Shown piece after piece: positions 37,670 through 46,143 of a DNA stretch of 64,000 nucleotides. How positions within the stretch are numbered: the first letter of the stretch is position 1; every line of letters begins with the position of its first letter. Source of the DNA: Thermopolyspora flexuosa (lineage in GTDB: Bacteria > Actinomycetota > Actinomycetes > Streptosporangiales > Streptosporangiaceae); NCBI RefSeq assembly GCF_006716785.1, contig NZ_VFPQ01000001.1, positions 1,612,001-1,676,000 on the forward strand, given 5' to 3'. The notes under the pieces are model-generated. The model did not search any database and was not told where the DNA came from. It saw only the letters and a program-made list of their open reading frames with translations. Both the position numbers and the translations under genes were made by a program.

Positions 37670-38830
37670 TCAGCCGTCCCGGCCCCAGGCGCGGGTCAGG
37701 TGGATGAGCCCGTCGGCGAGCCCGCCCCGCCAGCAGGCGTAGTCGTGGCCGCCGTGGAACTCGCGGAAGGTGATGTCGTAGCCCTTGTCCCGCAACGTCG
37801 CGGCGAAGCGGCGGTTCTCGTCGAGCAGCAGCCACTCCAGCCGCCCCGCCTCCAGGTAGAACCGCACCGGCCGCCGCTCCGCCGCGGCGTACCGGCGGGT
37901 CAGCCACTCGGGGTCGTCGTCGCTCCACCAGTACGAGCCGGACTGGGAGAGCACGTTGCCGAACCGCTCCGGGGCGAGGAACGCGGCGAACGAGGCGGTG
38001 AGCCCGCCGAAGCTCTGCCCGGCGATGATCGTGCGCGCCGGGTCGGCGGTCACGCCGTGCTCGGCCTGCGCCCACGGCAGCAGCCGGTCGGCGAGGAACC
38101 GCACGAACGGCTCGTGGCAGGCGAGCTCGGCGTGCCGGGTGTCCCGGTCCACCGCGTCCGGCATCACCACCACCATCGGCGGCACCACCCGGTCCGCGAC
38201 GAGGTTGTCCATCGTCGTCGGGGCCATGTCCTTCCACACGTCCCCGTCGAGCAGCACGAGCACCGGGTACGGCCCGGCACCCGCGGCCGGGGTGTGGACC
38301 CAGACCCGCCGCCCGTCGAGCACGTGCTCGTGCACGGTCCCGCGCGGCACGCCCGGACGCTCGGCCACGTACGGCTGGGCCGGGGCGTCCGGCAGCTCGA
38401 GCAGCGAGGACGGCGGCCTGCCGTGCTGGCCGGGCAGCACGGCCGGGTTGCGCGGGTCGGGCAGGGCCTCGTCGAGCACCCGCCGCCAGGTGTCGCGGTC
38501 GGTGCCGGGCGGCTCGTCGCAGGGGAGGATCTGGTAGGACACGCGCAGGTCGGAGCCGAGCTCGTAGCTGCGGTAGAGCACGTCGGTGCCCGGCACCCGC
38601 TCCATCAGGTGCCCGGACAGGTCCCCCTCCCAGCGGGCGCGGTCGGTGAGCGTGTGGAGGAGCACCAGCGCCCCGCCCTTCTCCGCCCGCCACAGGAAGG
38701 TCACCCGCCGCGTTCCGGGGTCGGCCGTCTCCTCCACGATGGGGCAGCGGTCCACGCTCTCCCAGAACCCGGGCCGCGCCATGCGCTCGGTCAGCGAGTC
38801 CACCGGCGACACGTCATCCCCTCCGGTCAT
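37670..38830 (-). CDS. fes: Enterochelin esterase-like siderophore hydrolase
   Basis: 386 residues from ATG 38830 (4-nt overlap with the permease gene). The N-terminal Fes-type beta domain (about 10-150) has WRAEKGGALVLLHTLTD and DPRNPA. The C-terminal esterase-D domain contains the nucleophile Ser in IIAGQSFGGLTASFAA and the His in FHGGHDYACWRGG. A GTG at 38812 behind GGAGGGG is an alternative start. It has no signal peptide and should act in the cytoplasm, opening the trilactone of the ferric siderophore to free iron. Co-transcription with the fused permease fits uptake and release. Confidence 0.9.
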   Translation of the reverse strand: MTGGDDVSPVDSLTERMARPGFWESVDRCPIVEETADPGTRRVTFLWRAEKGGALVLLHTLTDRARWEGDLSGHLMERVPGTDVLYRSYELGSDLRVSYQILPCDEPPGTDRDTWRRVLDEALPDPRNPAVLPGQHGRPPSSLLELPDAPAQPYVAERPGVPRGTVHEHVLDGRRVWVHTPAAGAGPYPVLVLLDGDVWKDMAPTTMDNLVADRVVPPMVVVMPDAVDRDTRHAELACHEPFVRFLADRLLPWAQAEHGVTADPARTIIAGQSFGGLTASFAAFLAPERFGNVLSQSGSYWWSDDDPEWLTRRYAAAERRPVRFYLEAGRLEWLLLDENRRFAATLRDKGYDITFREFHGGHDYACWRGGLADGLIHLTRAWGRDG

Positions 38831-40941
38831 CCGTTCCGATCGGTGAGCAGGGTCCACAGCAGGAAGGGGCCGCCGAGCACGCTCGTCACCACCCCGACCG
38901 GGATCTCCGCGCCGGACACCACCACCCGGCCGAGGGTGTCGGCCGCGACCACGAGCGCGGCCCCGGTGAACGCCGAGCCGAGCAGCGGCACCGCGGCCGG
39001 CCCGGCGAGGCGGCTCGCGATCACCGGCGCGGCGAGCGCGACGAACGCGATCGGCCCGCCCACGCCCACGGCGAGCCCGGCGAGCGCGACCGCGGTGGCG
39101 AGGGTGGCGAGCCGGGCCCGGGCGGCGTTCATGCCGAGCGCGGTGACCACCTCGTCGCCGAACCGCATCAGCCCGAGGCGGCGGCAGGCGGCGATCGTGG
39201 CGGGCAGCAGGATCGCCAGGCCGATCGCCACCGGCAGCGCCACGCCGTACCCGCGGCCGTTGAGGCTGCCGATCGACCAGACGTAGACCGCGGTGGCCGC
39301 GGTGAGCCCGCGCCAGGCGAGCACGGTCTCGGTGAGCGCGGCGGCGATCGCGGTCACCGCGAGGCCGGTCACGATGATCCGGTAGCCCTGGGTGCCGGTG
39401 CCGCCCGCGATGGCGAGCACGACCAGGGCGGCCACCGCGGAGCCGAGCGGGCCGATCCACCAGTGCGCGAACATCGTCGGCGCGGCGCTGACCAGCCCGG
39501 CGACGAGGATCGCGACCACCGCGCCCTGGTTGACGCCGAGCAGGTCGGGGGTGGCGAGCCGGTTGCGGGCGAGGGTCTGGGTGAGGCACCCGGACAGGCC
39601 GAGCGCCGCCCCGGCGACGAACCCGGCCGCCACCCGGGGCAGCCGGAACTCGTGCACGAGCATGGTCGTGGCCGGATCGCCGAGCCCGACCAGGGCCCGG
39701 GCCGCCTCGGCCACGGTGGCGCCCGCCTGCCCGGCGGCCACCCCGGCGAGCACCGCGGCCCCGGCGAGTACGGCGAGCAGCGTGGCCGCGACCGCCGGGC
39801 GGACGCGCACGCGCAGCGACACCGGCCCGGCCCGCAGCACCCGCGGCCGGTCGGTGCGCGGCCACGGCGGCCGCACCGGGAGCCGCCAGGGGAGCGCCCG
39901 CGGACGCCGGCCCGCGGCGCGGCGCACGAGCCGGTCCCCGGCGCCCGCCGCCACCGCCCGGGAGCGGGCCACGACGATCAGCACCGGCCCGCCGACCAGC
40001 GCCACCAGCAGCGACACCGGCGCCTCGTACGGCCGGATCACCACCCGGGCGAGCACGTCGGCGGCGAGCAGCACCACGGCGCCGATCAGCCCGGACGCGG
40101 CGAGCCGCGCCCCGACGTTCGCGCCCGCCACGGCGCGCGCGAAGAAGCCGGACAGCAGCCCGAGGAACCCGATCGGCCCGGCCACGGCGACCGCGGCCGC
40201 GCTGAGCAGGGTGACCGCCGCGGTCACCGTGATCCGGGTGAGCGCGGGCCGGCTGCCGATCGCGCGGGCCACGTCGTCGCCGAGGGAGAGCGCGGCGAGC
40301 GGCCGGACCGCGGCGATCGCCACGGCGAGCCCGACCGCGAACGCCGGGGCGACCGCGGCGAGCCGCTCCGGCGGCACCCCGGCGAGCGAGCCGAGCACCC
40401 AGAACCGGTACAGGTCGTAGGTGGTGGTGTCGGACATGAGGATCGCGGAGGTGAGCCCGCCCAGGGTGGCCGAGAGCGCGGCCCCGGCGAGCACCAGCCG
40501 CAGCGGGGAGGCGCCGCGGGCGATGAGCAGCACCACCGCGCTCGTGGCGAGTGCCCCGCCGAGCGCCCACACCAGGTACGCCCCGCCGGTCTGCGCGCCG
40601 GCGAGCGTGATGCCGAGCACGACGCCGAGGGCGGCGCCGGAGTTGACCCCGAGCAACCCGGTCTCGGCGAGCGGGTTGCGGGTGACGGTCTGCAGCAGCA
40701 TCCCGGAGATGCCGAGCGCGGCCCCCACCACCACGGCGGCGGCCGTGCGGGGCAGCCGCAGCGTGGTCACCACCATCTCCAGGTGTGCGTCGGCCGACTC
40801 GCCGAGCAGGTACGCGATGACCTGCCCCGGCCCGATCCGGCCGGCCCCGGTGAGCATGGAGGCGCACGCCAGGAGGATGAGCGCCAGACCGAGCGCGGTG
40901 AGGACGGTGCGGACACCGGCACGGCGCACTTGCGTAAGCAT
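38827..40941 (-). CDS. Fused FecCD-type iron-siderophore ABC permease
   Basis: 704 residues holding two FecCD domains, about 1-335 and 365-704. Each has the family's RLPR block (TTLRLPRTAAAVVVGAALGISG and HEFRLPRVAAGFVAGAALGLSG), then NPLAETGLLGVNSGA or NRLATPDLLGVNQGA, and a GPIGFLGL or GPIAFVAL segment. About 20 helices in all; in most systems these are two proteins. The connecting segment is Arg/Pro-rich and cytoplasmic. The ATG at 40941 directly abuts the iron box, leaving no room for a ribosome site, so either the mRNA is leaderless or translation starts lower. No ATPase gene is adjacent. Confidence 0.93.
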   Translation of the reverse strand: MLTQVRRAGVRTVLTALGLALILLACASMLTGAGRIGPGQVIAYLLGESADAHLEMVVTTLRLPRTAAAVVVGAALGISGMLLQTVTRNPLAETGLLGVNSGAALGVVLGITLAGAQTGGAYLVWALGGALATSAVVLLIARGASPLRLVLAGAALSATLGGLTSAILMSDTTTYDLYRFWVLGSLAGVPPERLAAVAPAFAVGLAVAIAAVRPLAALSLGDDVARAIGSRPALTRITVTAAVTLLSAAAVAVAGPIGFLGLLSGFFARAVAGANVGARLAASGLIGAVVLLAADVLARVVIRPYEAPVSLLVALVGGPVLIVVARSRAVAAGAGDRLVRRAAGRRPRALPWRLPVRPPWPRTDRPRVLRAGPVSLRVRVRPAVAATLLAVLAGAAVLAGVAAGQAGATVAEAARALVGLGDPATTMLVHEFRLPRVAAGFVAGAALGLSGCLTQTLARNRLATPDLLGVNQGAVVAILVAGLVSAAPTMFAHWWIGPLGSAVAALVVLAIAGGTGTQGYRIIVTGLAVTAIAAALTETVLAWRGLTAATAVYVWSIGSLNGRGYGVALPVAIGLAILLPATIAACRRLGLMRFGDEVVTALGMNAARARLATLATAVALAGLAVGVGGPIAFVALAAPVIASRLAGPAAVPLLGSAFTGAALVVAADTLGRVVVSGAEIPVGVVTSVLGGPFLLWTLLTDRNG

Positions 40942-40979
40942 AAGGTAAGGCTAACCTAAAGAAGGTAAGCCTTACCTTT
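40941..40979. promoter_or_regulatory. Divergent iron boxes between permease and binding-protein genes
   Basis: TAAGGTAAGGCTAACCTAA (40941-40959) matches the IdeR/DmdR1 consensus at 17 of 19 positions. AAGGTAAGcCTTACCTT (40962-40978) is a perfect 17-bp palindrome of the same type. They fill most of the 56 bp between the divergent starts at 40941 and 40998 and should repress both genes when iron is plentiful. Confidence 0.85.
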
Positions 40980-40997
40980 GCATCGGGAGCTTTTCGC

Positions 40998-41978
40998 ATG
41001 TTCGCATTCCGCCGCGTGGGCGGGCTGATCGCCACCACGGTGCTCGCCGCGCTGGCCCTGGCCGGCTGCGGTGGCGGCGGTGACTCCGCCACCACCGGTG
41101 AGGCCGCCCCCGACTCCTCGTCCTCCGCCGCCGCGACGCGGCAGATCAAGGACGCGACCGGCACGATGATCACCGTGCCGGCGAACCCGCAGCGGGTGGT
41201 CACCCTCACCCAGGAGGACCTCGACGCCGCCCTCGCCCTCGGCGTCAGGCCGGTCGGCATCACCAACGGCCAGGGCCTCGACAGGCCTCCGGCGTACCTG
41301 GAGGACAAGGTCGCGGGCATCCCGATCGTCGGCAACCTGCTCCAGCCGGTGATCGAGAAGGTGGTCGAGGTCAAGCCCGACCTCATCCTCGCCGGTGACA
41401 TGCAGGACCAGCAGATCCTCGACCAACTCAGGAAGATCACCCCGGCGACCGTCGTCACGATGGCCCCCACCGACGACTGGAAGCTGTCGTTCAAGGCGAT
41501 CGCCAACACGCTCAACAGGCTCGACGAGGCCGAGAAGGTGCTCGCCGACTACGAGGCCAAGGTCGCCGAGGTGAAGGGCAGGCTCGGAAAGAACGCCGGC
41601 GCCGAGGTGAGCATCGTGCGGTGGAACCCGCAGGGCCCGAGCTGGATGGAGAAGCGGCAGTTCTCCAGCATGATCGCCACCGACCTCGGCCTCAAGCGGC
41701 CCAAGGCCCAGGACAAGGACGGCACCGCCCACTCCATGCCGCTCAGCCTCGAGGCCCTCGACGAGATCGACGGCGAGTGGCTGTTCTTGTCCAGCCTCAC
41801 CGAGGACGGCCGGAAGGCGCTCGACGAGGTCAAGGAGACCAAGGCGTTCAAGGAGCTCGACGCGGTCAAGAACGGCCGCGTGGTCACCGTGGACGGCTCG
41901 GTGTGGAGCACCCGCGGCGGCCCGCTCGCCGCCCAGGTCGTGCTCAGCGACTACGCCAAGGCCCTCGCCGACGGGTGA
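40998..41978 (+). CDS. Iron-siderophore binding lipoprotein
   Basis: 326 residues from ATG 40998, GGGAGC ahead. Lipoprotein signal: MFAFRR, a hydrophobic stretch, and lipobox LAGC with Cys24; a Ser/Ala linker follows. The mature FecB/FhuD-type fold shows ATGTMITVPANPQRVVTL at the start, VEVKPDLILAGDMQDQQILDQL in the middle and RVVTVDGSVWSTRGGPLAAQVVL at the end. It captures the ferric siderophore outside the membrane for the fused FecCD permease encoded divergently. Both share the iron-box region. No ATPase follows; the gene is monocistronic. Confidence 0.93.
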   Translation: MFAFRRVGGLIATTVLAALALAGCGGGGDSATTGEAAPDSSSSAAATRQIKDATGTMITVPANPQRVVTLTQEDLDAALALGVRPVGITNGQGLDRPPAYLEDKVAGIPIVGNLLQPVIEKVVEVKPDLILAGDMQDQQILDQLRKITPATVVTMAPTDDWKLSFKAIANTLNRLDEAEKVLADYEAKVAEVKGRLGKNAGAEVSIVRWNPQGPSWMEKRQFSSMIATDLGLKRPKAQDKDGTAHSMPLSLEALDEIDGEWLFLSSLTEDGRKALDEVKETKAFKELDAVKNGRVVTVDGSVWSTRGGPLAAQVVLSDYAKALADG

Positions 41979-42095
41979 CCGGCTCCCCCTGACCGGAAAA
42001 CCTCGCCATCCCCGCGTTCCAGCGTTCCCCCGACGCTCCGCACCCCCGCGCGCACCGGCTCACCGCGCGATCATGCGGCCGGTTAGCATGCGGGG

Positions 42096-42797
42096 GTGCG
42101 AACGCTTGTGCTCTGGGACATCGACCACACCCTCATCGACGTCGCAGGGCTGAGCCGGGAGATCTACGGCGCGGTGTTCCGCGACGTCACCGGCCGCCCG
42201 GTCACCCGTTTTCCGGACATGTCGGGCCGGGCGGACCGCTCGATCATCACCGCGCTGCTCGACCTCAACGGCGTCCCCGCCACCGGCGACCTCGTGGACA
42301 CGTTCGCCGAGGCACTCGCCAAGACGTACGAGGACCGGCGGGACGAGCTCACCGTCCGCGGCCGGGAGCTCCCCGGCGGCCGGGCCGCGCTCGCCGCGCT
42401 CGCCGGGCGCCCCGACGTGGCCCAGTCGGTCCTCACCGGCAACATGAAGCCGATCGCGATCTGCAAGCTCACCGCGTTCGGCCTGCACGAGTACGTCGAC
42501 TTCGACATCGGCGCGTACGGCCTCGACGGGCTGGAGCGGCCGTCCCTCGTCCGGTTCGCCCGCGAGCGGGCCCGGGCGAAGTACGGCCGGGCCTTCGGCG
42601 CGCACGACACCGTGCTGATCGGCGACACGCCCCGGGACGTGCAGGCCGGGCACGAGGGCGGCGCCCGGGTGGTCGCGGTCGCCACCGGACGCAGCGACGC
42701 CGCCGCCCTGCGCGCCGCCGGCGCCGAGATCGTGCTGCCCGACCTCGCCGACACCGCGGCCGTGATCCGGTCGATCCTCCAGGCCGGCGACGGCTGA
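42096..42797 (+). CDS. HAD-superfamily hydrolase (phosphatase)
   Basis: 233 residues from GTG 42096. HAD motif I is LWDIDHTLID with Asp8 and Asp10; motif II is Thr in SVLTGNMKP; motif III Lys is near the cap return (AFGLHEYVDF region); motif IV is TVLIGDTPRDVQAG. The cap is the small alpha-helical C1 type of phosphoglycolate phosphatase-like enzymes. Substrate unknown. It stands alone, 117 bp after the binding-protein gene, with no iron box of its own. Confidence 0.9.
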   Translation: MRTLVLWDIDHTLIDVAGLSREIYGAVFRDVTGRPVTRFPDMSGRADRSIITALLDLNGVPATGDLVDTFAEALAKTYEDRRDELTVRGRELPGGRAALAALAGRPDVAQSVLTGNMKPIAICKLTAFGLHEYVDFDIGAYGLDGLERPSLVRFARERARAKYGRAFGAHDTVLIGDTPRDVQAGHEGGARVVAVATGRSDAAALRAAGAEIVLPDLADTAAVIRSILQAGDG

Positions 42798-42944
42798 GCC
42801 GGAGGCCGCCGAGGGCGAATCCACACCGTGCGCAAGAGCCGGCCGTGAGCGAGGGCTGACGATCCCGGCCCTGGTTGTGGGGCAGATCTTGCCGTTAAGG
42901 CGTGGCCGGGGCGTTCCTTAGAGTGGCGGGCACGGAGGTTCGCC

Positions 42945-43697
42945 ATGAAGATCACCGGCAGTGCCGTACTCGGTGTCGAACGCGCCCGATTGTGGGCGGC
43001 GTTGCAGGACCCGGCGGTGCTCGCGTGCACCATTCCCGGATGTGAGCGGCTTGAGGCCCTCGGCGGCGACGTCTACCGGATGACGCTGACCGCCGGGGTG
43101 GCGTCGATCAAAGGCGTGTACGAGGGCGAGGTCGCGCTCGCCGAACCGGAGGAGCCCGAGCGGTTCACGCTCCGGGCCCGCGGCCAGGGCGCGCCCGGCA
43201 CCGTGGACGCCACCGTCCGGGTACGGCTCAGCGAGACCCCGGGCGGCACCCGGGTCGACTACGACGCCGAGGCCGTGGTCGGCGGCATGATCGGCGGCGT
43301 CGGCCAGCGCATGCTCAGCTCGGTCGCCCGGCGCACCGCGGGCGAGTTCTTCGCCGCCGTCGAGCGCCACCTGACCGCCGCCCCCGTCGCGGCGGCCGTA
43401 CCCGCTCCCGCGCCCGCCCCGGAGACCGCCTCCGCGGCCGCCGCGGGGAGCCCGGTCGAGGCCGCGGCCAACGGCGCCGCGGCCGCCGAGCCCGCCGCCG
43501 CGACGGCTGCTCCCGCGCCGTCGGCCGGGTCGCGTCCCGTCGCCGGGCAGGTGTTCGAGCGCCCGAAGGAGCCCGCCAAGCAGGCCGCGCAGCACCCGCA
43601 GGCCTGGACGACGCTCACCGCCTTCGTCCTGGGCGCGATCATCGCGCTCGGCAGCGCGGTCATCGGCTGGCTGCTCGGCCGCGCCGGCCGCCGGTGA
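42945..43697 (+). CDS. CoxG-like SRPBCC protein with C-terminal membrane anchor
   Basis: 250 residues. Residues 1-145 are a CoxG-type lipid-binding fold: MKITGSAVLGVERARLWAALQDP, IPGCERLEALGGDVYRMTL and GGMIGGVGQRMLSSVARR. A long Ala/Pro linker (about 145-200) leads to a single membrane segment near 222-245 (FVLGAIIALGSAVIGWLLG) and an Arg-rich end. CoxG proteins help CO dehydrogenase-like molybdenum enzymes work at the membrane. The only such enzyme in this window is 32 kb away (7.5-11.3 kb), so a link is inferred. Good start: GGAGG six bases before the ATG. Confidence 0.88.
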   Translation: MKITGSAVLGVERARLWAALQDPAVLACTIPGCERLEALGGDVYRMTLTAGVASIKGVYEGEVALAEPEEPERFTLRARGQGAPGTVDATVRVRLSETPGGTRVDYDAEAVVGGMIGGVGQRMLSSVARRTAGEFFAAVERHLTAAPVAAAVPAPAPAPETASAAAAGSPVEAAANGAAAAEPAAATAAPAPSAGSRPVAGQVFERPKEPAKQAAQHPQAWTTLTAFVLGAIIALGSAVIGWLLGRAGRR

Positions 43698-44058
43698 CGC
43701 CGGCCGGAAGCGGCTGATCGGCGCCGGCCAGGGGTTGACCGTACGGCGCCGGCCGGGAGGTAATGCTCACGCGGCGCCGTACACGGCGATGGCAAAAGCC
43801 GACAACGACCGACGCGGTTTTGCAGCACGCGATTCACACCACGCGATTGGCACACGCGATTGACGCGGTGAACGGGCGGTGGCCCGGCCGCGCCGGCGGG
43901 CCGTGGGGCGGCCCGCGCCGAGCCGGCCGGGCCACGGCCATGCGATCGGGGGCATTCTGGCAACGATCACCGAAAAGCCCGGCTCCCTTGGGCAGGGTAT
44001 GCCGATTCCCCCGGGCCACCACCATCGATAGACACAGGGATATGGGTGCGGAGAAGGC
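43698..44058. other. 361-bp intergenic region before the hyuA-like gene
   Basis: No credible gene on either strand. It contains the direct-repeat block at 43811-43869 and should hold the promoter of the 44-48 kb operon. Locally richer in A and T than its surroundings. Confidence 0.5.
43811..43869 (+). repeat. CACGCGATT x3 repeats flanked by GACGCGGT x2
   Basis: CACGCGATT at 43826-43834, 43840-43848 and 43853-43861 (14- and 13-bp offsets), bracketed by GACGCGGT at 43811-43818 and 43862-43869. About 190-250 bp ahead of the hyuA-like start. Candidate multi-site operator. Confidence 0.5.
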
Positions 44059-46143
44059 ATGAGTCGGGACAAGGCACGCGTGCGGATCGGCATCGACACC
44101 GGCGGCACGTTCACCGACGTGGTCGCGGTCGATGAGACCACCGGCCGGATCGTCACCACCAAGACCCCCTCGACCCCGGCGGACCCGGCGGACGGCTTCA
44201 TGGCCGGCGTGGCGAAGGTGCTGTCCGACGCCTACGGGCTCGACATCACGCTCGACGACGTCGTCGGCATCGTGCACGGCACCACCGTGGCGACCAACCA
44301 GCTGCTCGAGGACCGGCCGCAGGACCTCGGGTTCATCACCACCGAGGGCTTCGAGTTCCTGCTGGAGATCGCCCGGCAGAGCGTGCCGGACGGCTACGGC
44401 AACTCGTACTTCTGGGTGAAGCCGCCGCGCATCGTCCCGGTGCACCGGGTCAAGACCGTGGGCGGCCGCCTCGACCACCTCGGCAACGAGGTGCGCCCGT
44501 TCGACGAGGAGGAGGCCGTGCGGGTGGCGCGGTGGTTCCGCGACCGCGGGATCAACGCGATCGGCGTGTGCTTCCTGCACTCCTACGCCAACCCCGCGCA
44601 CGAGGAGCGCATGCGCGAGGTGCTCGCCCGCGAGCACCCGGAGGCGGTCGTCTCCATCTCCAGCGAGGTGCTGCGCGAGTACCGCGAGTACGAGCGCTCG
44701 GTCACCACGCTCGTCGACGCCTCGGTCAAGCCGACGATGCGCCGCTACATCGCCATCCTGTCGCAGCGGCTCGGCCGCGGCTTCTCGGTGATGAAGAGCA
44801 ACGGCGGCGTGCTGTCCGCGACCGAGGTGGTCAACCAGCCGATCACCACCGTGCTGTCCGGCCCGGCCGCGGGCGCGCTCGGCGCCGCGCTCATCGCCTC
44901 CACCGCGGGCCACCCCTCGGTGATCACCCTCGACGGCGGCGGCACCTCCACCGACGTCGCGGTCATCGTGGACGGCGAGCCGTCGATCACCACCGAGGGC
45001 ACGATCGGCCGCTACCCGTGCAAGATCCCGATGATCGACATCGTCACGGTGGGCGCGGGCGGCGGCTCGATCGCGTGGATCTCCCCGGAGGGCACGCTCA
45101 AGGTCGGCCCGCGCAGCGCGGGCGCCGACCCCGGCCCGGTGTGCTACGCCCGCGGCGGCACCGAGGTCACCGTCACCGACGCGCACGTGTTCCTCGGCCG
45201 CATCCCGCCGCACCTGCTCGGCGGCGAGATCCCGCTCGACGTCGCCGCCGCCAGGGCCGCGATCGAGGAGCTCGCGACCAAGCTCGGCCTCACCCCCGAG
45301 CGCACCGCCACCGGCGTGCTGGAGATCAGCGCGTTCAACCAGTCGAACGCGATCCGGCAGATCACCGTGCAGCGCGGCCTCGACGTGCGCGACTTCCCGA
45401 TGGTCGCGTTCGGCGGCTCCGGCCCGCTGCTCGTCTGCCGGCTCATCGACATCCTCGGCCTCAAGGCGGTGATCGTGCCGCCGGACCCGGGCAACGTGTC
45501 CGCGTTCGGCCTGCTCACCGTGGACGTGAAGAACGACTACGTGCGCACGTTCGTCACCCGCGACCGGGACCTCGACCTGGCGGCCGCCGCGCGCGTCCTC
45601 GCCGAGCTGGAGGCCCAGGCCGCCGACGCCCTCGACCGCGAGGGGTTCGCCCGCGACCGGCACGTCTACGCCCGCAGCGTCGACCTGCGCTACTACGGCC
45701 AGGCGTACGAGGTGCGCGTCCCGGCACCGTCCGGCCCGGTCGACGAGGCGTGGCGGGCGGCCGTGGTCGACCGGTTCCACGAGGCCCACGAGCGGCTGTA
45801 CGGCTACGCGTACCGGGACGACCCGCGGCACGCGGTCGAGTGGGTGAACCTGCGGGTCTCCGGCATCGGGCCGATCAACCGGCCGAAGATCGCCGAGCGG
45901 CCGCGCCGCGCCCCCGGCGAGCGGCCGCCGCAGCCCGCGTACCGGCGCGTCTTCTTCGACGAGGACGGCGCCGGCTGGCGCGACACGCCCGTGTACGACC
46001 GGGGCGGCCTCGCGCCCGGCGACGTCATCGACGGCCCCGCCGTCATCGAGGAGTACGGCTCCACCCTTCCCCTCCACCCCGGCTTCCGGGCCGAGGTGGA
46101 TGCCTACGGCAACATCGTGGTCGAGCGCAGGGAGAACCAGTGA
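44059..46143 (+). CDS. hyuA: Hydantoinase/oxoprolinase family protein, subunit A
   Basis: 694 residues from ATG 44059. Hydant_A_N begins RIGIDTGGTFTDVVAVDETTG, an ASKHA phosphate-binding loop; the hydantoinase_A core shows GIVHGTTVATNQLLE, TLDGGGTSTDVAVI and MVAFGGSGPLLVCRL. The family uses ATP to open five-membered cyclic amides such as hydantoins or 5-oxoproline, or to carboxylate ketones (acetone/acetophenone carboxylase). Subunit B overlaps by 4 nt. Nothing in sequence fixes the substrate; a nucleobase-derived ring such as a hydantoin would fit the neighbourhood. Confidence 0.9.
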   Translation: MSRDKARVRIGIDTGGTFTDVVAVDETTGRIVTTKTPSTPADPADGFMAGVAKVLSDAYGLDITLDDVVGIVHGTTVATNQLLEDRPQDLGFITTEGFEFLLEIARQSVPDGYGNSYFWVKPPRIVPVHRVKTVGGRLDHLGNEVRPFDEEEAVRVARWFRDRGINAIGVCFLHSYANPAHEERMREVLAREHPEAVVSISSEVLREYREYERSVTTLVDASVKPTMRRYIAILSQRLGRGFSVMKSNGGVLSATEVVNQPITTVLSGPAAGALGAALIASTAGHPSVITLDGGGTSTDVAVIVDGEPSITTEGTIGRYPCKIPMIDIVTVGAGGGSIAWISPEGTLKVGPRSAGADPGPVCYARGGTEVTVTDAHVFLGRIPPHLLGGEIPLDVAAARAAIEELATKLGLTPERTATGVLEISAFNQSNAIRQITVQRGLDVRDFPMVAFGGSGPLLVCRLIDILGLKAVIVPPDPGNVSAFGLLTVDVKNDYVRTFVTRDRDLDLAAAARVLAELEAQAADALDREGFARDRHVYARSVDLRYYGQAYEVRVPAPSGPVDEAWRAAVVDRFHEAHERLYGYAYRDDPRHAVEWVNLRVSGIGPINRPKIAERPRRAPGERPPQPAYRRVFFDEDGAGWRDTPVYDRGGLAPGDVIDGPAVIEEYGSTLPLHPGFRAEVDAYGNIVVERRENQ

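Noticed and set aside
43763-44062. Small plus-strand open frame of 99 codons before hyuA
   Set aside because: It runs through the direct repeats, overlaps the hyuA start out of frame, has Arg/Trp-rich composition and no ribosome site.
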